Notes: generated by a model not told the origin, from the letters alone. 64,000 bases of DNA from Arthrobacter sp. Soil763 (GCF_001428365.1 NZ_LMSH01000002.1:306795-370794); one strand, 5' to 3'; positions 49,229-58,450 are shown, numbered from the stretch's first letter. Made by a program: numbers and translations.

Positions 49229-50440
49229 ATGGTCGAGGCTTTTCTTGTTGGCGGTGCCCGCACTCCCGTGGGGCGCTACGGCGGCGCCCTTTCCGCGGTC
49301 CGGCCCGACGACCTCGCGGCGCTGGTCGTCCGCGAAGCCGTCGCCCGCGCCGGGGTGGACCCGGACGCCATCGACGAGGTCATCCTCGGCAACGCCAACG
49401 GCGCCGGGGAGGAAAACCGCAACGTCGCCAGGATGGCCACCATCCTGGCCGGACTTCCGCTCCACATCCCCGGCATCACCGTCAACCGGCTCTGCGCCTC
49501 CGGCCTGAGCGCCATCATCATGGCCAGCCAGATGATCAAGTCCGGCGCAGCTGACATCGTCATTGCCGGCGGCGTCGAATCCATGAGCCGCGCGCCCTGG
49601 GTGCAGGAGAAACCGCAGACCGCCTTCGCCAAGCCGGGCCAGATCTTCGACACGTCGATCGGCTGGCGCTTCGCCAACCCGCTGTTCCAGAAGGGCGAGC
49701 TCTCCCGGGACGGCAAGATGACCTACTCCATGCCGGAAACAGCCGAGGAGGTCGCCCGGGTCGACGGGATCACCCGTGAGGATGCCGACGCCTTCGCGGT
49801 CCGGTCACACGAACGTGCGCTGGACGCGATCGCCGCCGGCCGCTTCGCCGACGAGATCGTTCCCGTGACCGTCAAGACCCGCAAGAGCGAGACTGTCGTC
49901 GACACCGACGAAGGACCCCGGGCCGGCACCACCATGGACGTCCTCGCCGGGCTGCGCCCCGTCGTCGCGGGCGGTTCGGTTGTCACCGCCGGCAACTCCT
50001 CCACCCTCAACGACGGCGCCTCCGCCATCATCGTCGCCTCCGAAGCCGCGATCCAGAAGCTGGGCCTCACCCCCCGGGCGCGCATCATCGACGGCGCCTC
50101 CGCTGGCTGCGAACCCGAAATCATGGGCATCGGCCCGGTCCCGGCCACCCAGAAGGTGCTCGCCCGGACCGGACTCAGCGCCGAGGACCTCGGCGCCGTC
50201 GAACTCAACGAAGCCTTCGCCACCCAGTCGCTGGCCAGCATGCGCCGGCTCGGGCTCGACCCGGAGATCGTCAACCGCGACGGCGGCGCGATCTCCCTGG
50301 GGCACCCGCTCGGGTCCTCGGGCTCCCGGATCGCGATCACCCTGCTGGGCCGGATGGAGCGTGAGGACGCCAAGATCGGCCTCGCCACCATGTGCATCGG
50401 CGTCGGCCAGGGCACGGCCATGCTGCTGGAGCGCGTCTAG
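49229..50440 (+). CDS. Acetyl-CoA acetyltransferase / 3-oxoacyl-CoA thiolase
   Basis: A 403-residue thiolase. The nucleophilic Cys lies in NRLCASGLSA, and the second and third catalytic regions are GGAISLGHPLGSSGSRI and MCIGVGQGTAM. The sequence style resembles thiolases acting at the end of phenylacetate or beta-ketoadipate degradation (PaaJ/PcaF), but acetoacetyl-CoA thiolase cannot be excluded. ATG at 49229 has AAGGA eight bases upstream. It is first in a three-gene operon. Confidence 0.88.
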   Translation: MVEAFLVGGARTPVGRYGGALSAVRPDDLAALVVREAVARAGVDPDAIDEVILGNANGAGEENRNVARMATILAGLPLHIPGITVNRLCASGLSAIIMASQMIKSGAADIVIAGGVESMSRAPWVQEKPQTAFAKPGQIFDTSIGWRFANPLFQKGELSRDGKMTYSMPETAEEVARVDGITREDADAFAVRSHERALDAIAAGRFADEIVPVTVKTRKSETVVDTDEGPRAGTTMDVLAGLRPVVAGGSVVTAGNSSTLNDGASAIIVASEAAIQKLGLTPRARIIDGASAGCEPEIMGIGPVPATQKVLARTGLSAEDLGAVELNEAFATQSLASMRRLGLDPEIVNRDGGAISLGHPLGSSGSRIAITLLGRMEREDAKIGLATMCIGVGQGTAMLLERV

Positions 50441-51252
50441 TGGCGGCCGGGCAGGGCACCCTGGACGCCGCAGGCTTCGGCACGCTCCTTGTCGAGGAAC
50501 GTCCGGACCGGATGGTGGTGCGGCTGAACCGGCCGGAGGTCCGCAACGCGATCGACCAGCAGATGGTCGACGAGCTGCACACGGTCTGCGCGTACCTCGA
50601 GCAGACACCCAAGGTGCTGATCATCGCCGGGGCTGACGGCGTCTTCGCTTCCGGCGCCGACATCGCCCAGCTGCGCGATCGGCGCCGCGACGATGCGCTG
50701 CAGGGCATTAATTCCACTATTTTCGTCCGGATCGCCAAACTGCCGATGCCGGTCATCGCGGCCCTCGACGGCTTCTGCCTCGGCGGCGGCGCGGAGCTGG
50801 CCTACGCGGCGGACTTCCGGATCGGCACCCCCGGGGTCCGGATCGGCAACCCCGAGACCGGCCTTGGGATCCTCGCCGCCGCCGGAGCCAGCTGGCGGCT
50901 CAAGGAGCTGGTGGGGGAGCCGGTGGCCAAGGACATCCTGCTCGCCGGGGCCGTGCTCCGCGCCGACCGCGCGCTTGCCGTCGGGCTCATCACCGAGATC
51001 CACGAACCCGCGCAGCTGCTGGACGGCGCGCACGCGCTGGCGGACCGGATCGCCCAGCAGGACCCCCTCGCGGTGCGGATCACCAAGTCGGTGTTCCACG
51101 CCCCCGCGGAAGCGCACCCCCTGATCGACCAGCTTGCCCAGGGCATCCTCTTTGAGTCGCAGGCGAAGTTCGACCGCATGCAGGCCTTCCTGGACAAGAA
51201 GTCCCGGAAAGCCGCCACGACCGACCAGGCACCCGACCGGAAGAAGAACTGA
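50440..51252 (+). CDS. Enoyl-CoA hydratase/isomerase
   Basis: A 270-residue crotonase-fold protein. Oxyanion-hole residues are in FASGADIAQLR and LDGFCLGGGAELAYAADF, and the catalytic-Glu region is NPETGLGIL. It hydrates or isomerises enoyl-CoA intermediates. The GTG start shares one base with the thiolase stop (TAGTG), indicating coupling. Confidence 0.88.
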   Translation: MAAGQGTLDAAGFGTLLVEERPDRMVVRLNRPEVRNAIDQQMVDELHTVCAYLEQTPKVLIIAGADGVFASGADIAQLRDRRRDDALQGINSTIFVRIAKLPMPVIAALDGFCLGGGAELAYAADFRIGTPGVRIGNPETGLGILAAAGASWRLKELVGEPVAKDILLAGAVLRADRALAVGLITEIHEPAQLLDGAHALADRIAQQDPLAVRITKSVFHAPAEAHPLIDQLAQGILFESQAKFDRMQAFLDKKSRKAATTDQAPDRKKN

Positions 51253-51254
51253 TC

Positions 51255-52127
51255 ATGAGCAATTCCGTACTGCCCGCGAACCTGCCCGTCTCCGTCGGCG
51301 TCCTCGGCGGCGGCCGGATGGGTGCCGGCATCGCCCACGCCTTCCTGATCAACGGCGCACACGTGCTGGTCGTCGAACGCGACGAGGAATCCGCCGAAGC
51401 CGCCCGCGAACGGGTCGAGTCGGCGGCCGCCAAGAGCATCGAGCGCGGCGCCGTCGACGGCAACCTTGACGAGATGGTCTCCCGCCTCGCGGTCTCCGTC
51501 GACTACGACGACTTCAAGGACCGCGAGCTCGTGCTCGAAGCCGTGCCCGAGGACTGGGACCTGAAGGTGGCCTCGCTGCGCGGCATTGAGGAACGGCTCG
51601 GTGCAGACGCCTACCTGGCCTCCAACACCTCCTCGCTTTCGGTCAACGGACTGGCCCGGGAGCTGGAGCGCCCGCAGAACTTCCTGGGACTGCACTTCTT
51701 CAACCCGGTCCCGGCGTCGACCCTGATCGAGGTGGTTCTCGGCGAGCAGACCTCTGAAACGCTTGCCGCCTCCGCGCGGGGCTGGGTCGAAGCGCTCGGC
51801 AAGACCGCCGTCGTCGTCAACGACGCACCGGGCTTTGCCTCATCGCGGCTGGGCGTCGCGATCGCCCTCGAAGCGATGCGGATGGTCGAGGAGGGGGTGG
51901 CCTCCGCCGAAGACATCGACAACGCCATGGTGCTGGGCTACAAGCACCCCACCGGGCCGCTGCGCACCACCGACATCGTCGGCCTTGACGTGCGGCTGGG
52001 CATCGCCGAGTACCTGGCCTCCACCCTGGGCGAGCGCTTCGCCCCGCCGCAGATCCTGCGCGACAAGGTGGCCCGCGGCGAGCTGGGCCGCAAGACCGGC
52101 AAGGGATTCTTCGACTGGACCGCCTAG
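51255..52127 (+). CDS. 3-hydroxyacyl-CoA dehydrogenase
   Basis: A 290-residue NAD-dependent enzyme with N-terminal Rossmann motif GVLGGGRMGAGIAHAF and family signature LHFFNPVPASTLIEV containing the catalytic His. The length fits single-function 3-hydroxybutyryl-CoA/PaaH-type dehydrogenases. With the two preceding genes it completes a hydratase-dehydrogenase-thiolase beta-oxidation module. It starts two bases after the hydratase stop. A phenylacetate role is inferred from the operator and thiolase type, not proven. Confidence 0.9.
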   Translation: MSNSVLPANLPVSVGVLGGGRMGAGIAHAFLINGAHVLVVERDEESAEAARERVESAAAKSIERGAVDGNLDEMVSRLAVSVDYDDFKDRELVLEAVPEDWDLKVASLRGIEERLGADAYLASNTSSLSVNGLARELERPQNFLGLHFFNPVPASTLIEVVLGEQTSETLAASARGWVEALGKTAVVVNDAPGFASSRLGVAIALEAMRMVEEGVASAEDIDNAMVLGYKHPTGPLRTTDIVGLDVRLGIAEYLASTLGERFAPPQILRDKVARGELGRKTGKGFFDWTA

Positions 52128-52174
52128 CGGCCCCGGGCCGGGGCCGCGGGCCGGCGCCGGGGAACTGAGGCCGG

Positions 52175-52615
52175 CTAGGACCGGGCGAGCGAGTCGAGCG
52201 TCCGCTTCATCCCGTCCATGGCGGGGCCGGCCAGCGAGTTGAAGGCCGGCCGGGCCAGGGGCTCGGCGATCTTGCGCCACCCCTTGAGCGTGAACTCGGC
52301 GGTGTAATCCACCTTCGAACCGGTCCCGGCCGGTGCCACCTGGATCGTGTCCACCGAGATCACCGAGGAGTTCTCGCCGCGCAGCGTGATCCGGTCCGCC
52401 GTCAACTCCACTACTTCGTAGGTCAGCGCCTGCCGTTTGCCGCGGAATTCAGCCTCGGCGTGGTACCGGTGCCCGACGGCGACCGGCCCGTCGGAGAGCT
52501 TCTTCACCACCGGCGTCCCGGGATCCCACTCCGGGGTGTGCTCAAAAGCGGAGAGATAGGCGAAGGCCCGGGCGGGGTCAAGATCGGACTGGATGGTGCC
52601 GCGAACTGTGATCAT
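52175..52615 (-). CDS. SRPBCC-family protein
   Basis: A 146-residue protein of the START/polyketide-cyclase-like fold (MITVRGTIQSDLDPARAFAYL, then TPEWDPGTPVV). Function unknown; such proteins bind hydrophobic ligands. TAGGCT lies six bases before the ATG at 52615, so it is probably leaderless. It is convergent with the dehydrogenase gene and divergent from the GNAT gene. Confidence 0.8.
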   Translation of the reverse strand: MITVRGTIQSDLDPARAFAYLSAFEHTPEWDPGTPVVKKLSDGPVAVGHRYHAEAEFRGKRQALTYEVVELTADRITLRGENSSVISVDTIQVAPAGTGSKVDYTAEFTLKGWRKIAEPLARPAFNSLAGPAMDGMKRTLDSLARS

Positions 52616-52621
52616 GGGCCC

Positions 52622-52627
52622 AGCCTA
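52622..52627 (-). promoter_or_regulatory. -10 of a leaderless promoter (SRPBCC protein)
   Basis: TAGGCT on the minus strand, six bases before the ATG at 52615. Confidence 0.6.
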
Positions 52628-52685
52628 CCCAGACCCGCTTCGGCCGACCCGTCCGGTTCCCCGCTGCGCCGACGGGTCCGTGCCC

Positions 52686-52691
52686 TACGAT
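52686..52691 (+). promoter_or_regulatory. -10 of a leaderless promoter (GNAT)
   Basis: TACGAT with a six-base gap to the GTG at 52698. This decides the GTG over ATGs further upstream. Confidence 0.6.
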
Positions 52692-52697
52692 GGGGCG

Positions 52698-53321
52698 GTG
52701 ACTGCTCCTGCCCCGATCGTTCCGGTGACCCTGGCCGGCACCTACGTTCGCCTTGAACCGCTCAGCCACGACCACCACGACGGACTGGTCGAGGCCGTCC
52801 GCGACGGCGAACTGTGGCAGCTCTGGTACACGTCCGTCCCCGCCCCGGACCAGATGGCCGCCGAGATCGACCGCCGCCTCGCCCTGCAGGAGAGCGGAAG
52901 CATGCTGCCGTTCACCACGCGGCTGCTCGACCGGGCCACGGGCGGCCCGGGCCGGATCATCGGGATGACTTCCTACATGAACATCGATGCGGCGACACCG
53001 CGGGTGGAGATCGGCTCCACCTGGAACGCGGCCTCCGCCCACGGCAGCGGCAGTAACCCGGATTCGAAGCTGCTCTTGCTGCGCCACGCCTTTGAAACGC
53101 TCGGCTGCCCCGCCGTCGAATTCCGGACGCACTGGCTCAACCACCAATCCCGGGAGGCGATCGCCCGGCTGGGCGCCAAACAGGACGGTGTGCTCCGCAG
53201 CCACACGCGCAGCAGCGACGGCGCCCTGCGCGACACCGTGGTGTTCTCCATCCTCGCCCAGGAGTGGCCGATGGTCCGCAACGGCCTCGAGGCCAGGCTG
53301 GCCAGGCCGCGGCCGGCGTAA
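52698..53321 (+). CDS. GNAT-family N-acetyltransferase
   Basis: A 207-residue RimJ/RimL-like acetyltransferase. The N-terminal VRLEPLSHDHHDGLVEAV and the late EFRTHWLNHQSREAIARLGAK-type region (acetyl-CoA pocket) match the family. Acceptor unknown. The start is GTG at 52698, set by the -10 spacing. The tyrosine phosphatase gene follows with a separate promoter. Confidence 0.85.
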   Translation: MTAPAPIVPVTLAGTYVRLEPLSHDHHDGLVEAVRDGELWQLWYTSVPAPDQMAAEIDRRLALQESGSMLPFTTRLLDRATGGPGRIIGMTSYMNIDAATPRVEIGSTWNAASAHGSGSNPDSKLLLLRHAFETLGCPAVEFRTHWLNHQSREAIARLGAKQDGVLRSHTRSSDGALRDTVVFSILAQEWPMVRNGLEARLARPRPA

Positions 53322-53367
53322 TACCACACCGGTGGCACCCCGCCGGGGCGTGTGCTTAGCTGGCCAA

Positions 53368-54105
53368 ATGACGATTCCCGCCACAGGCCGGCCCAGCCGG
53401 GCCGCGTCCGCGCCGGTCGAGGCCGTGAGCTGGGACGGCGCCGTCAATGCGTGGCGCATCGCCGGGTCGGTGTACCGGATGGGACGCCGGGAATGGCTCA
53501 CCGAAGTTGGCTGGCAGCAGGCCCACGACGACGGCATCCGGACCGTCATCGACCTGCGCAATCCCGAGGAGATCCGCCGCCGCGACACCGACCCGGTGGT
53601 GCGGGACGGGATCCTGGCCGGGTTCGACGTCGTCCACGCCCCCACCGAGGACCCGGCCAACGCCGAGTTCCGTAGACTCTGCGTCCCGTACCTGAACGAC
53701 CCAGCCTGCTATCCGGACAACGCCAGGCTCTTCCCCGGCAGGCTCGCCCGGGTCTTCAAGGCGCTGGCTGCCGCCCGCGGAAGCGTGGTGATCCACTGCT
53801 CGGCCGGGCGCGACCGCAGCGGGATGATCGCAGCCATGCTGCAGGACCTTGCGGGCGCCGGCGAGGACGCGATCGCGCTGGCCTACGGGCACGCCATGCG
53901 GGGGATCAACGAACACCACCGGCTCTCCGGGATCCCGCACCCGCATGAGCGGTACCTCCCCGAAACGCAGCTCGCGCCGCTGGTCGAGCAGCGCCAGGAG
54001 AGCCTCCTGCGCTTCCTCCGCCAACTCGGAACCGCCGAGTTCCTGGGGCACAATGGCGTAACGGTCCAGGAGCTGGCAGCCATCCGGAGCAGGCTCGGAC
54101 GTTAG
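53368..54105 (+). CDS. Tyrosine-protein phosphatase (PtpB/DSP-like)
   Basis: A 245-residue protein. The P-loop HCSAGRDRSG gives Cys144 and Arg150 (CX5R), and VIDLRNPEEI (about 52-61) supplies the usual N-terminal motif of the MptpB-like group. It hydrolyses phosphotyrosine or phosphoinositides in relatives; the substrate here is unknown. TTAGCT lies six bases before the ATG. Its TAG stop (54103-54105) forms the first half of the next gene's -10. Confidence 0.88.
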   Translation: MTIPATGRPSRAASAPVEAVSWDGAVNAWRIAGSVYRMGRREWLTEVGWQQAHDDGIRTVIDLRNPEEIRRRDTDPVVRDGILAGFDVVHAPTEDPANAEFRRLCVPYLNDPACYPDNARLFPGRLARVFKALAAARGSVVIHCSAGRDRSGMIAAMLQDLAGAGEDAIALAYGHAMRGINEHHRLSGIPHPHERYLPETQLAPLVEQRQESLLRFLRQLGTAEFLGHNGVTVQELAAIRSRLGR

Positions 54106-54108
54106 AGT
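54103..54108 (+). promoter_or_regulatory. -10 of a leaderless promoter (protease), overlapping a stop codon
   Basis: TAGAGT with a six-base gap to the GTG at 54115. Its first three bases are the stop codon of the phosphatase gene. Confidence 0.6.
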
Positions 54109-54114
54109 AACCGG

Positions 54115-56247
54115 GTGAAGACTCCCACCTACCGGCCGGTGCTGCGCGCCCTCGCCGCGGCCGCCGTCGCGATCGCGGGATCCTCGCTGGCGGTCCCTGC
54201 CCTGGCCCAGGACACCGCAGATCCCGCTGCCACCACCGCCACAGCGGCTCCCGCTGAAACGGGCATCAGCGACGCCGGCCTGGCCGACGCGATCCGCCGC
54301 GACCTTGGCATGACCCTGGAGCAGTTCAACGCCGCGGGCGCCCAGGCCAAGCGGGCCGCCGACGCCGTTCCGGGCCTGCGCGAGCTCCCCGGCTACGTCG
54401 GGATCCGGCTGAAGGACGGGAAAACCGTCGTCGAAGGCGCCGGTGCCGACCTCCAGGCCCGGATCGCCGAACTCAACCAGGCCGGCCCGGACGAATTCAC
54501 CCTGCAGGCTCCCACGCCCGTTTCCGCCGTTGCTGACGGGGGGACAGCGGGGCTCGTCGCAGGGAGCGCCGACCAACTCTTCGAAGCCTACGTCCGCGAC
54601 GTCGGGCCCGAGGGACTCCAGGCGGTGGCCTTCGTCGACGGCCACTTCATCATCCGCACCGGCGGGATCAACAGCCCTGAGGACTCGACGGCGGACAGCG
54701 CCGGCAACGCCGCGGCAACCGCGCAGCAACTTCCCGGCAAGGTCTCGCCGGCGGACTTCGTCGCCCGCTACGCCAACGTCGCCCTGGAAAAAGGCGCGCC
54801 GATCAGGACCGAAGATGACTACTTCGGCGGCCAGGGCTTCGTGATCGACAATATGGCCATCTGCTCCGCGGGCTTTGGCGGCTTTGACGCCGCCGGGCTC
54901 CCGCTGGTCCTGACGGCGGGCCACTGCGCGGAAGACGGACGGGCAGTCCGCGCCGACGTCGAGCCCGGCACCGCGGCGCCGGCCGGCGGGGCGACCACCG
55001 CCCGGCCGACAGTGCCGGACCTGCTGGGCACGTTCGGTTTCAGCCAGTTCGGCGGCCCGGGAAACTCTCCCATCACCGGCTCCGAGGACAGCCCCGGCAA
55101 CGTTGGCACGGACATCGCCGTGATTAAGGGCCTGAGGACAGGCCTGACGATGCAGCCGTCAGCAACCCGATGGGACAGCCCCGCAGCCCCGGGCCGGACC
55201 TCGGTGAAGATCATCGGCACTGCCGCGCCCTACCAGGGGCAGTCCGTTTGCCGCTCCGGCCGCACCGAGGGCTGGTCCTGCGGCGAGGTGGCCGAGACCG
55301 GCATCTACGTCGCAGCCGGCAGCCCCACGCCCGGGACCGCCTGCACCGACGCCGGGGGAGTGCCCCTGGAACCGTGCACCCTCCGGGCCTTCAAGGGGTT
55401 CCTCTCCTACAACGTGCAGTCCAGCGGCGGCGACTCCGGCGGGCCCTGGATCAGCGGAAACTACGCCGTGGGCACGCATTCAGCAGGCGAACCCGCCCGC
55501 GCCGCGCGGAACTTCGCCATCGCCACCACCCTCCAGGACGCCCTCCGCAGCATCCCCGGCGGCGTCGAACTGCAGGTCTTCCTGAACAAACCCAGCCTCG
55601 CCGCCAAAGGCGCGGCAGCCGCCGCAGCCCCGGGCAACCTGGTCCGGGGACATGTCGCCGCCGCTCCCGCCTCGGCCGTCGCCGCCGGTTCCAAGGTGCG
55701 CCTGGTGCGCGACAAGGGCGAGCCGGTGGAGGTACCGGTGGACGCGGACGGAAACTGGTCCTTCGCCGCCCCGGCGAGGGCGGGCGCATTCCGCTACAGC
55801 GCCGAAACGGTCAACGGCCACAGCAGGTCCGGCGCGCTGGACTTCACCCTCCGGGTCGAAGCGGGGGCCGGGGCCGCCGCCGCGGAACTGCCCGCACCGG
55901 CTGCCCGTCCCGCAGCTGGCGCGCCCGCCCTGGCCCCGGCGCCGCGCCCCGACTCTGTTGCGCCGGCCGTGCCGGTCATGCCGGCGGGCCAGGCGCCCGC
56001 CGCACCCCCGGCTGCACCCGCCGCACCCCCGGCGCCCACCGCTCCGGCCGCGGCCGCCGCACCCGTCCGGGGCTCCACGGAGGCCTCAAACCCCGCCGAC
56101 GCCGGCCGGACCCCGTCCGCGGGGCAGCAGCCCGGTACGGCGGCCGGGTCATTCCTGCCGCTGGCAGGCCTCGCCGGCGGCGCGGTACTGCTGGGCGCCG
56201 GCGTCCTCGTCGGCGCCCACCTCAACCGCCGCCGCGGTGTCCGCTAG
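54115..56247 (+). CDS. Secreted, membrane-anchored trypsin-like serine protease
   Basis: A 710-residue protein. It has a signal peptide (about 1-32), a long proregion resembling streptogrisin/alpha-lytic propeptides (about 50-230), and an S1 protease domain with H270 (TAGHC), D333 (TDIAVIKG) and S441 (GGDSGGPW). A short Ig-like domain (about 500-580), an Ala/Pro-rich spacer and a C-terminal transmembrane helix with a basic tail (about 680-710) follow. No LPxTG is visible, so anchoring is probably by the helix. GTG start, leaderless type. Confidence 0.9.
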   Translation: MKTPTYRPVLRALAAAAVAIAGSSLAVPALAQDTADPAATTATAAPAETGISDAGLADAIRRDLGMTLEQFNAAGAQAKRAADAVPGLRELPGYVGIRLKDGKTVVEGAGADLQARIAELNQAGPDEFTLQAPTPVSAVADGGTAGLVAGSADQLFEAYVRDVGPEGLQAVAFVDGHFIIRTGGINSPEDSTADSAGNAAATAQQLPGKVSPADFVARYANVALEKGAPIRTEDDYFGGQGFVIDNMAICSAGFGGFDAAGLPLVLTAGHCAEDGRAVRADVEPGTAAPAGGATTARPTVPDLLGTFGFSQFGGPGNSPITGSEDSPGNVGTDIAVIKGLRTGLTMQPSATRWDSPAAPGRTSVKIIGTAAPYQGQSVCRSGRTEGWSCGEVAETGIYVAAGSPTPGTACTDAGGVPLEPCTLRAFKGFLSYNVQSSGGDSGGPWISGNYAVGTHSAGEPARAARNFAIATTLQDALRSIPGGVELQVFLNKPSLAAKGAAAAAAPGNLVRGHVAAAPASAVAAGSKVRLVRDKGEPVEVPVDADGNWSFAAPARAGAFRYSAETVNGHSRSGALDFTLRVEAGAGAAAAELPAPAARPAAGAPALAPAPRPDSVAPAVPVMPAGQAPAAPPAAPAAPPAPTAPAAAAAPVRGSTEASNPADAGRTPSAGQQPGTAAGSFLPLAGLAGGAVLLGAGVLVGAHLNRRRGVR

Positions 56248-56310
56248 CTGACCCGGCCGGCACCGTCCGGCGCGAAGATTGGCACCTGCGGGAGACGAGA
56301 CGAATGCATG

Positions 56311-56345
56311 AGAAAGGCCGGCTGCTGACAGCAGCCGGCCTTTCT
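56311..56345. terminator. Bidirectional terminator
   Basis: AGAAAGGCCGGCTGC (56311-56325) pairs perfectly with 56331-56345 around a five-base loop, flanked by T-rich sequence on the plus strand. It lies between the convergent protease and beta-helix genes. Confidence 0.85.
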
Positions 56346-56399
56346 CTTTGTCTCAGGGGTCCGGCGGACGGGCCCCAAGGGCGCCTGTCGGCCGGAGAA

Positions 56400-58322
56400 T
56401 CAGCCGAAGTCGGCGACGTAGCTGGGCTTGCCTACGGCGTCGGTTGAGACCGGCGCCCCGGTGTCATTGATGACGTGGTCCAGCGTCCCTGCGCCCAGGT
56501 TCACGGTCAGCAGGCTGTGCAGCTTGACGCCGGGTGTGACCGGTACTTCAAACCCGCGGGTGGCGTGGATGGAGGGATTCACGTTGTTGTAGACGTAGCT
56601 CCCGCCGCCCCACAGCTCGTGGGTCTTGACCGAATCGGCCACCTTGTAGCCGGCCCAGCCCAGGACGCCGTCGTGCTGCCAGGCGGCCTGGTCCGGGGCG
56701 TCGTAGGGCAGTTCGTTCTGGAAGAAAACGGTCCTGCCCCGTTCGCCGTTCCAGATCACGTTGTACTGCTGGTAGTGCTCGACGAACAGACCGGTAGCGG
56801 TGACGTCGTCGCCGTTGATGATGACGCCGTTCTGCCCGGTGTTGGTGGTCCAGCCGACGCCGTTGCCGTGGTCGGCCCGCCAGGCCCAGATGTGATCGAG
56901 GAGGACGTCGTCGCTGTTCACCTCAAGGCTCACGGTGGCCTTGCCGACGTGCGGGCCGCCGATCCGGAAGAACACATCGTGGAGCGTGGTGGGGTTGGCG
57001 GGGTCGCTCCAGCCGTTGTGGGCCCGGGCGCTGCCCTTCGCGGCCCGCTGGGTGCCGACGCGCATCAGCGCCGGTGAGTTCGTCTCGCCGGCGTCCACGG
57101 TGACGGCGGCGATGTCGACGCCGGGGACGTCCGCGACCGTCACCGGCACGGCACCATCCACGGCGGTGAGCGTGGCCATGCCGAGCCCGAGGACGACCGT
57201 GTTGGCGCGCTTGACGTCGATGCTGCGGTCGATGTCGTAGACGCCCGGGGTCAGCAGCAGGTTCTTGCCGCGGGCCAGTTGGGCATTGATGGCCTGCACC
57301 GAATCGGAGGGCCGGGCGACGAAGAAGTCGGACAGCGGAATGCTGCGGCCCGCCGTCGGACCGTTCTCCCAGGTGGTTCCGGCGGACTCCTTGCGCACCG
57401 CGGGAACGAACACGGCGTACCCGCCGGCCGCATCCAGGGTCAGGTAGGGCTTTTCGCGGCTGACCGGGGTGCTCGCCAGGGTGGTGTACGGCGGGTCCGG
57501 GAACGACTGGGCGGGGGCGCCGTTCACCCCGGAGAAGACCTGGTTCCAGACCCCGTTGGACCAGCTGCCGATGCTGCTGTCTCGGACCAGGTACTGCTGC
57601 TGCGAGCCGTTGATGACGGTGCCGGTTTTGGAGTCGGAAATGAACCCGCCGCTGGCGTACTGCGGGCCGGCGGTGCAGTAGTCCATCAAGGAAAGGTTGC
57701 CGCCGGTGACGTTGACCCGCCGCATCGGTGAAGCCTGCGACGCGGCCCAGAAGTTGGCCGAGCTGCGGCACCCGTCAAGCCCGGTGACATTGATGGTGAG
57801 GTTGGAGACGGAGCGCCAGAAGTTGTTCAGGGCAATGCAGTTATCCGCGCTCAGGCACCGGTTGTAGGCGTCCACGTGGCCGTTGATCGTCACGTCTGTG
57901 GGCGAGGCGCCCAGGCCCGCCACCTCGGTCGAATAGCCCACCTGGATGATCAGGGGTGTTTCCGCGCTGCCGTACGTGCCGGGCTTGAACAGCAGCGAGT
58001 AGCGGTTGGTGCCCATCTCGTCGTCGACCTGCCGCGCCGCAATAGCGTCCACCTCGGCCTGGATGTCGGCCACGGACATGCCGGGATCGAAGATGCGCAC
58101 GTTGGGGCCGAAATCGGGGGCCGGTGAGGGGGCGGTCTTGGCCGGGATCATCGCCGACGGAGCCGCAGCGGGCGCGGCGTTGGCAGCGGGGGCGGCGACG
58201 GCGCCCAGCACGCCGAGCGCCACGGCCACCGCGCCGGCCAGCAGCCGTCCCTGGTGGTGCGTTGGCGCCCGGAACGGCGTCGGATGGTCCGCGCGGCGGC
58301 GGTGGAGGTGGGCTAGCGGCAT
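56400..58322 (-). CDS. Secreted right-handed beta-helix protein, putative polysaccharide-active enzyme
   Basis: A 640-residue exported protein. A basic N-terminus with RRR and a hydrophobic core (about 25-50, ending ANA) form the signal. The rest has pectate-lyase-like repeats: FGPNVRIFDPGMSVADIQAEVD, here in parts FGPNVRIFDPG and ADIQAEVD, then LFKPGTY, LLLTPGVYDID and ENSDDVLLDHIWAWRADHG-type coils. Such proteins are often misnamed adenylyl cyclase or coagulation factor 5/8-like; GH55-like activity is possible but unproven. ATG at 58322 has AGGA upstream. A CebR box lies 115 bases upstream, linking it to beta-glucoside use. Confidence 0.72.
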   Translation of the reverse strand: MPLAHLHRRRADHPTPFRAPTHHQGRLLAGAVAVALGVLGAVAAPAANAAPAAAPSAMIPAKTAPSPAPDFGPNVRIFDPGMSVADIQAEVDAIAARQVDDEMGTNRYSLLFKPGTYGSAETPLIIQVGYSTEVAGLGASPTDVTINGHVDAYNRCLSADNCIALNNFWRSVSNLTINVTGLDGCRSSANFWAASQASPMRRVNVTGGNLSLMDYCTAGPQYASGGFISDSKTGTVINGSQQQYLVRDSSIGSWSNGVWNQVFSGVNGAPAQSFPDPPYTTLASTPVSREKPYLTLDAAGGYAVFVPAVRKESAGTTWENGPTAGRSIPLSDFFVARPSDSVQAINAQLARGKNLLLTPGVYDIDRSIDVKRANTVVLGLGMATLTAVDGAVPVTVADVPGVDIAAVTVDAGETNSPALMRVGTQRAAKGSARAHNGWSDPANPTTLHDVFFRIGGPHVGKATVSLEVNSDDVLLDHIWAWRADHGNGVGWTTNTGQNGVIINGDDVTATGLFVEHYQQYNVIWNGERGRTVFFQNELPYDAPDQAAWQHDGVLGWAGYKVADSVKTHELWGGGSYVYNNVNPSIHATRGFEVPVTPGVKLHSLLTVNLGAGTLDHVINDTGAPVSTDAVGKPSYVADFG

Positions 58323-58436
58323 CGCTTGTCCTGCTCTCTGGAGGTGCGGATGTTGCATGGCGGGGGGAGGGGGAGGGTAAAGGGAAGAAGGGGAATGAAG
58401 GGAAATGGGGCGCCCGGCGCCGTAAAAGCGGAAGTG

Positions 58437-58450
58437 TGGGAGCGCTCCCG
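58437..58450. promoter_or_regulatory. CebR box 1 (beta-helix side)
   Basis: TGGGAGCGCTCCCG, 13 of 14 bases of the CebR operator TGGGAGCGCTCCCA. Confidence 0.8.
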
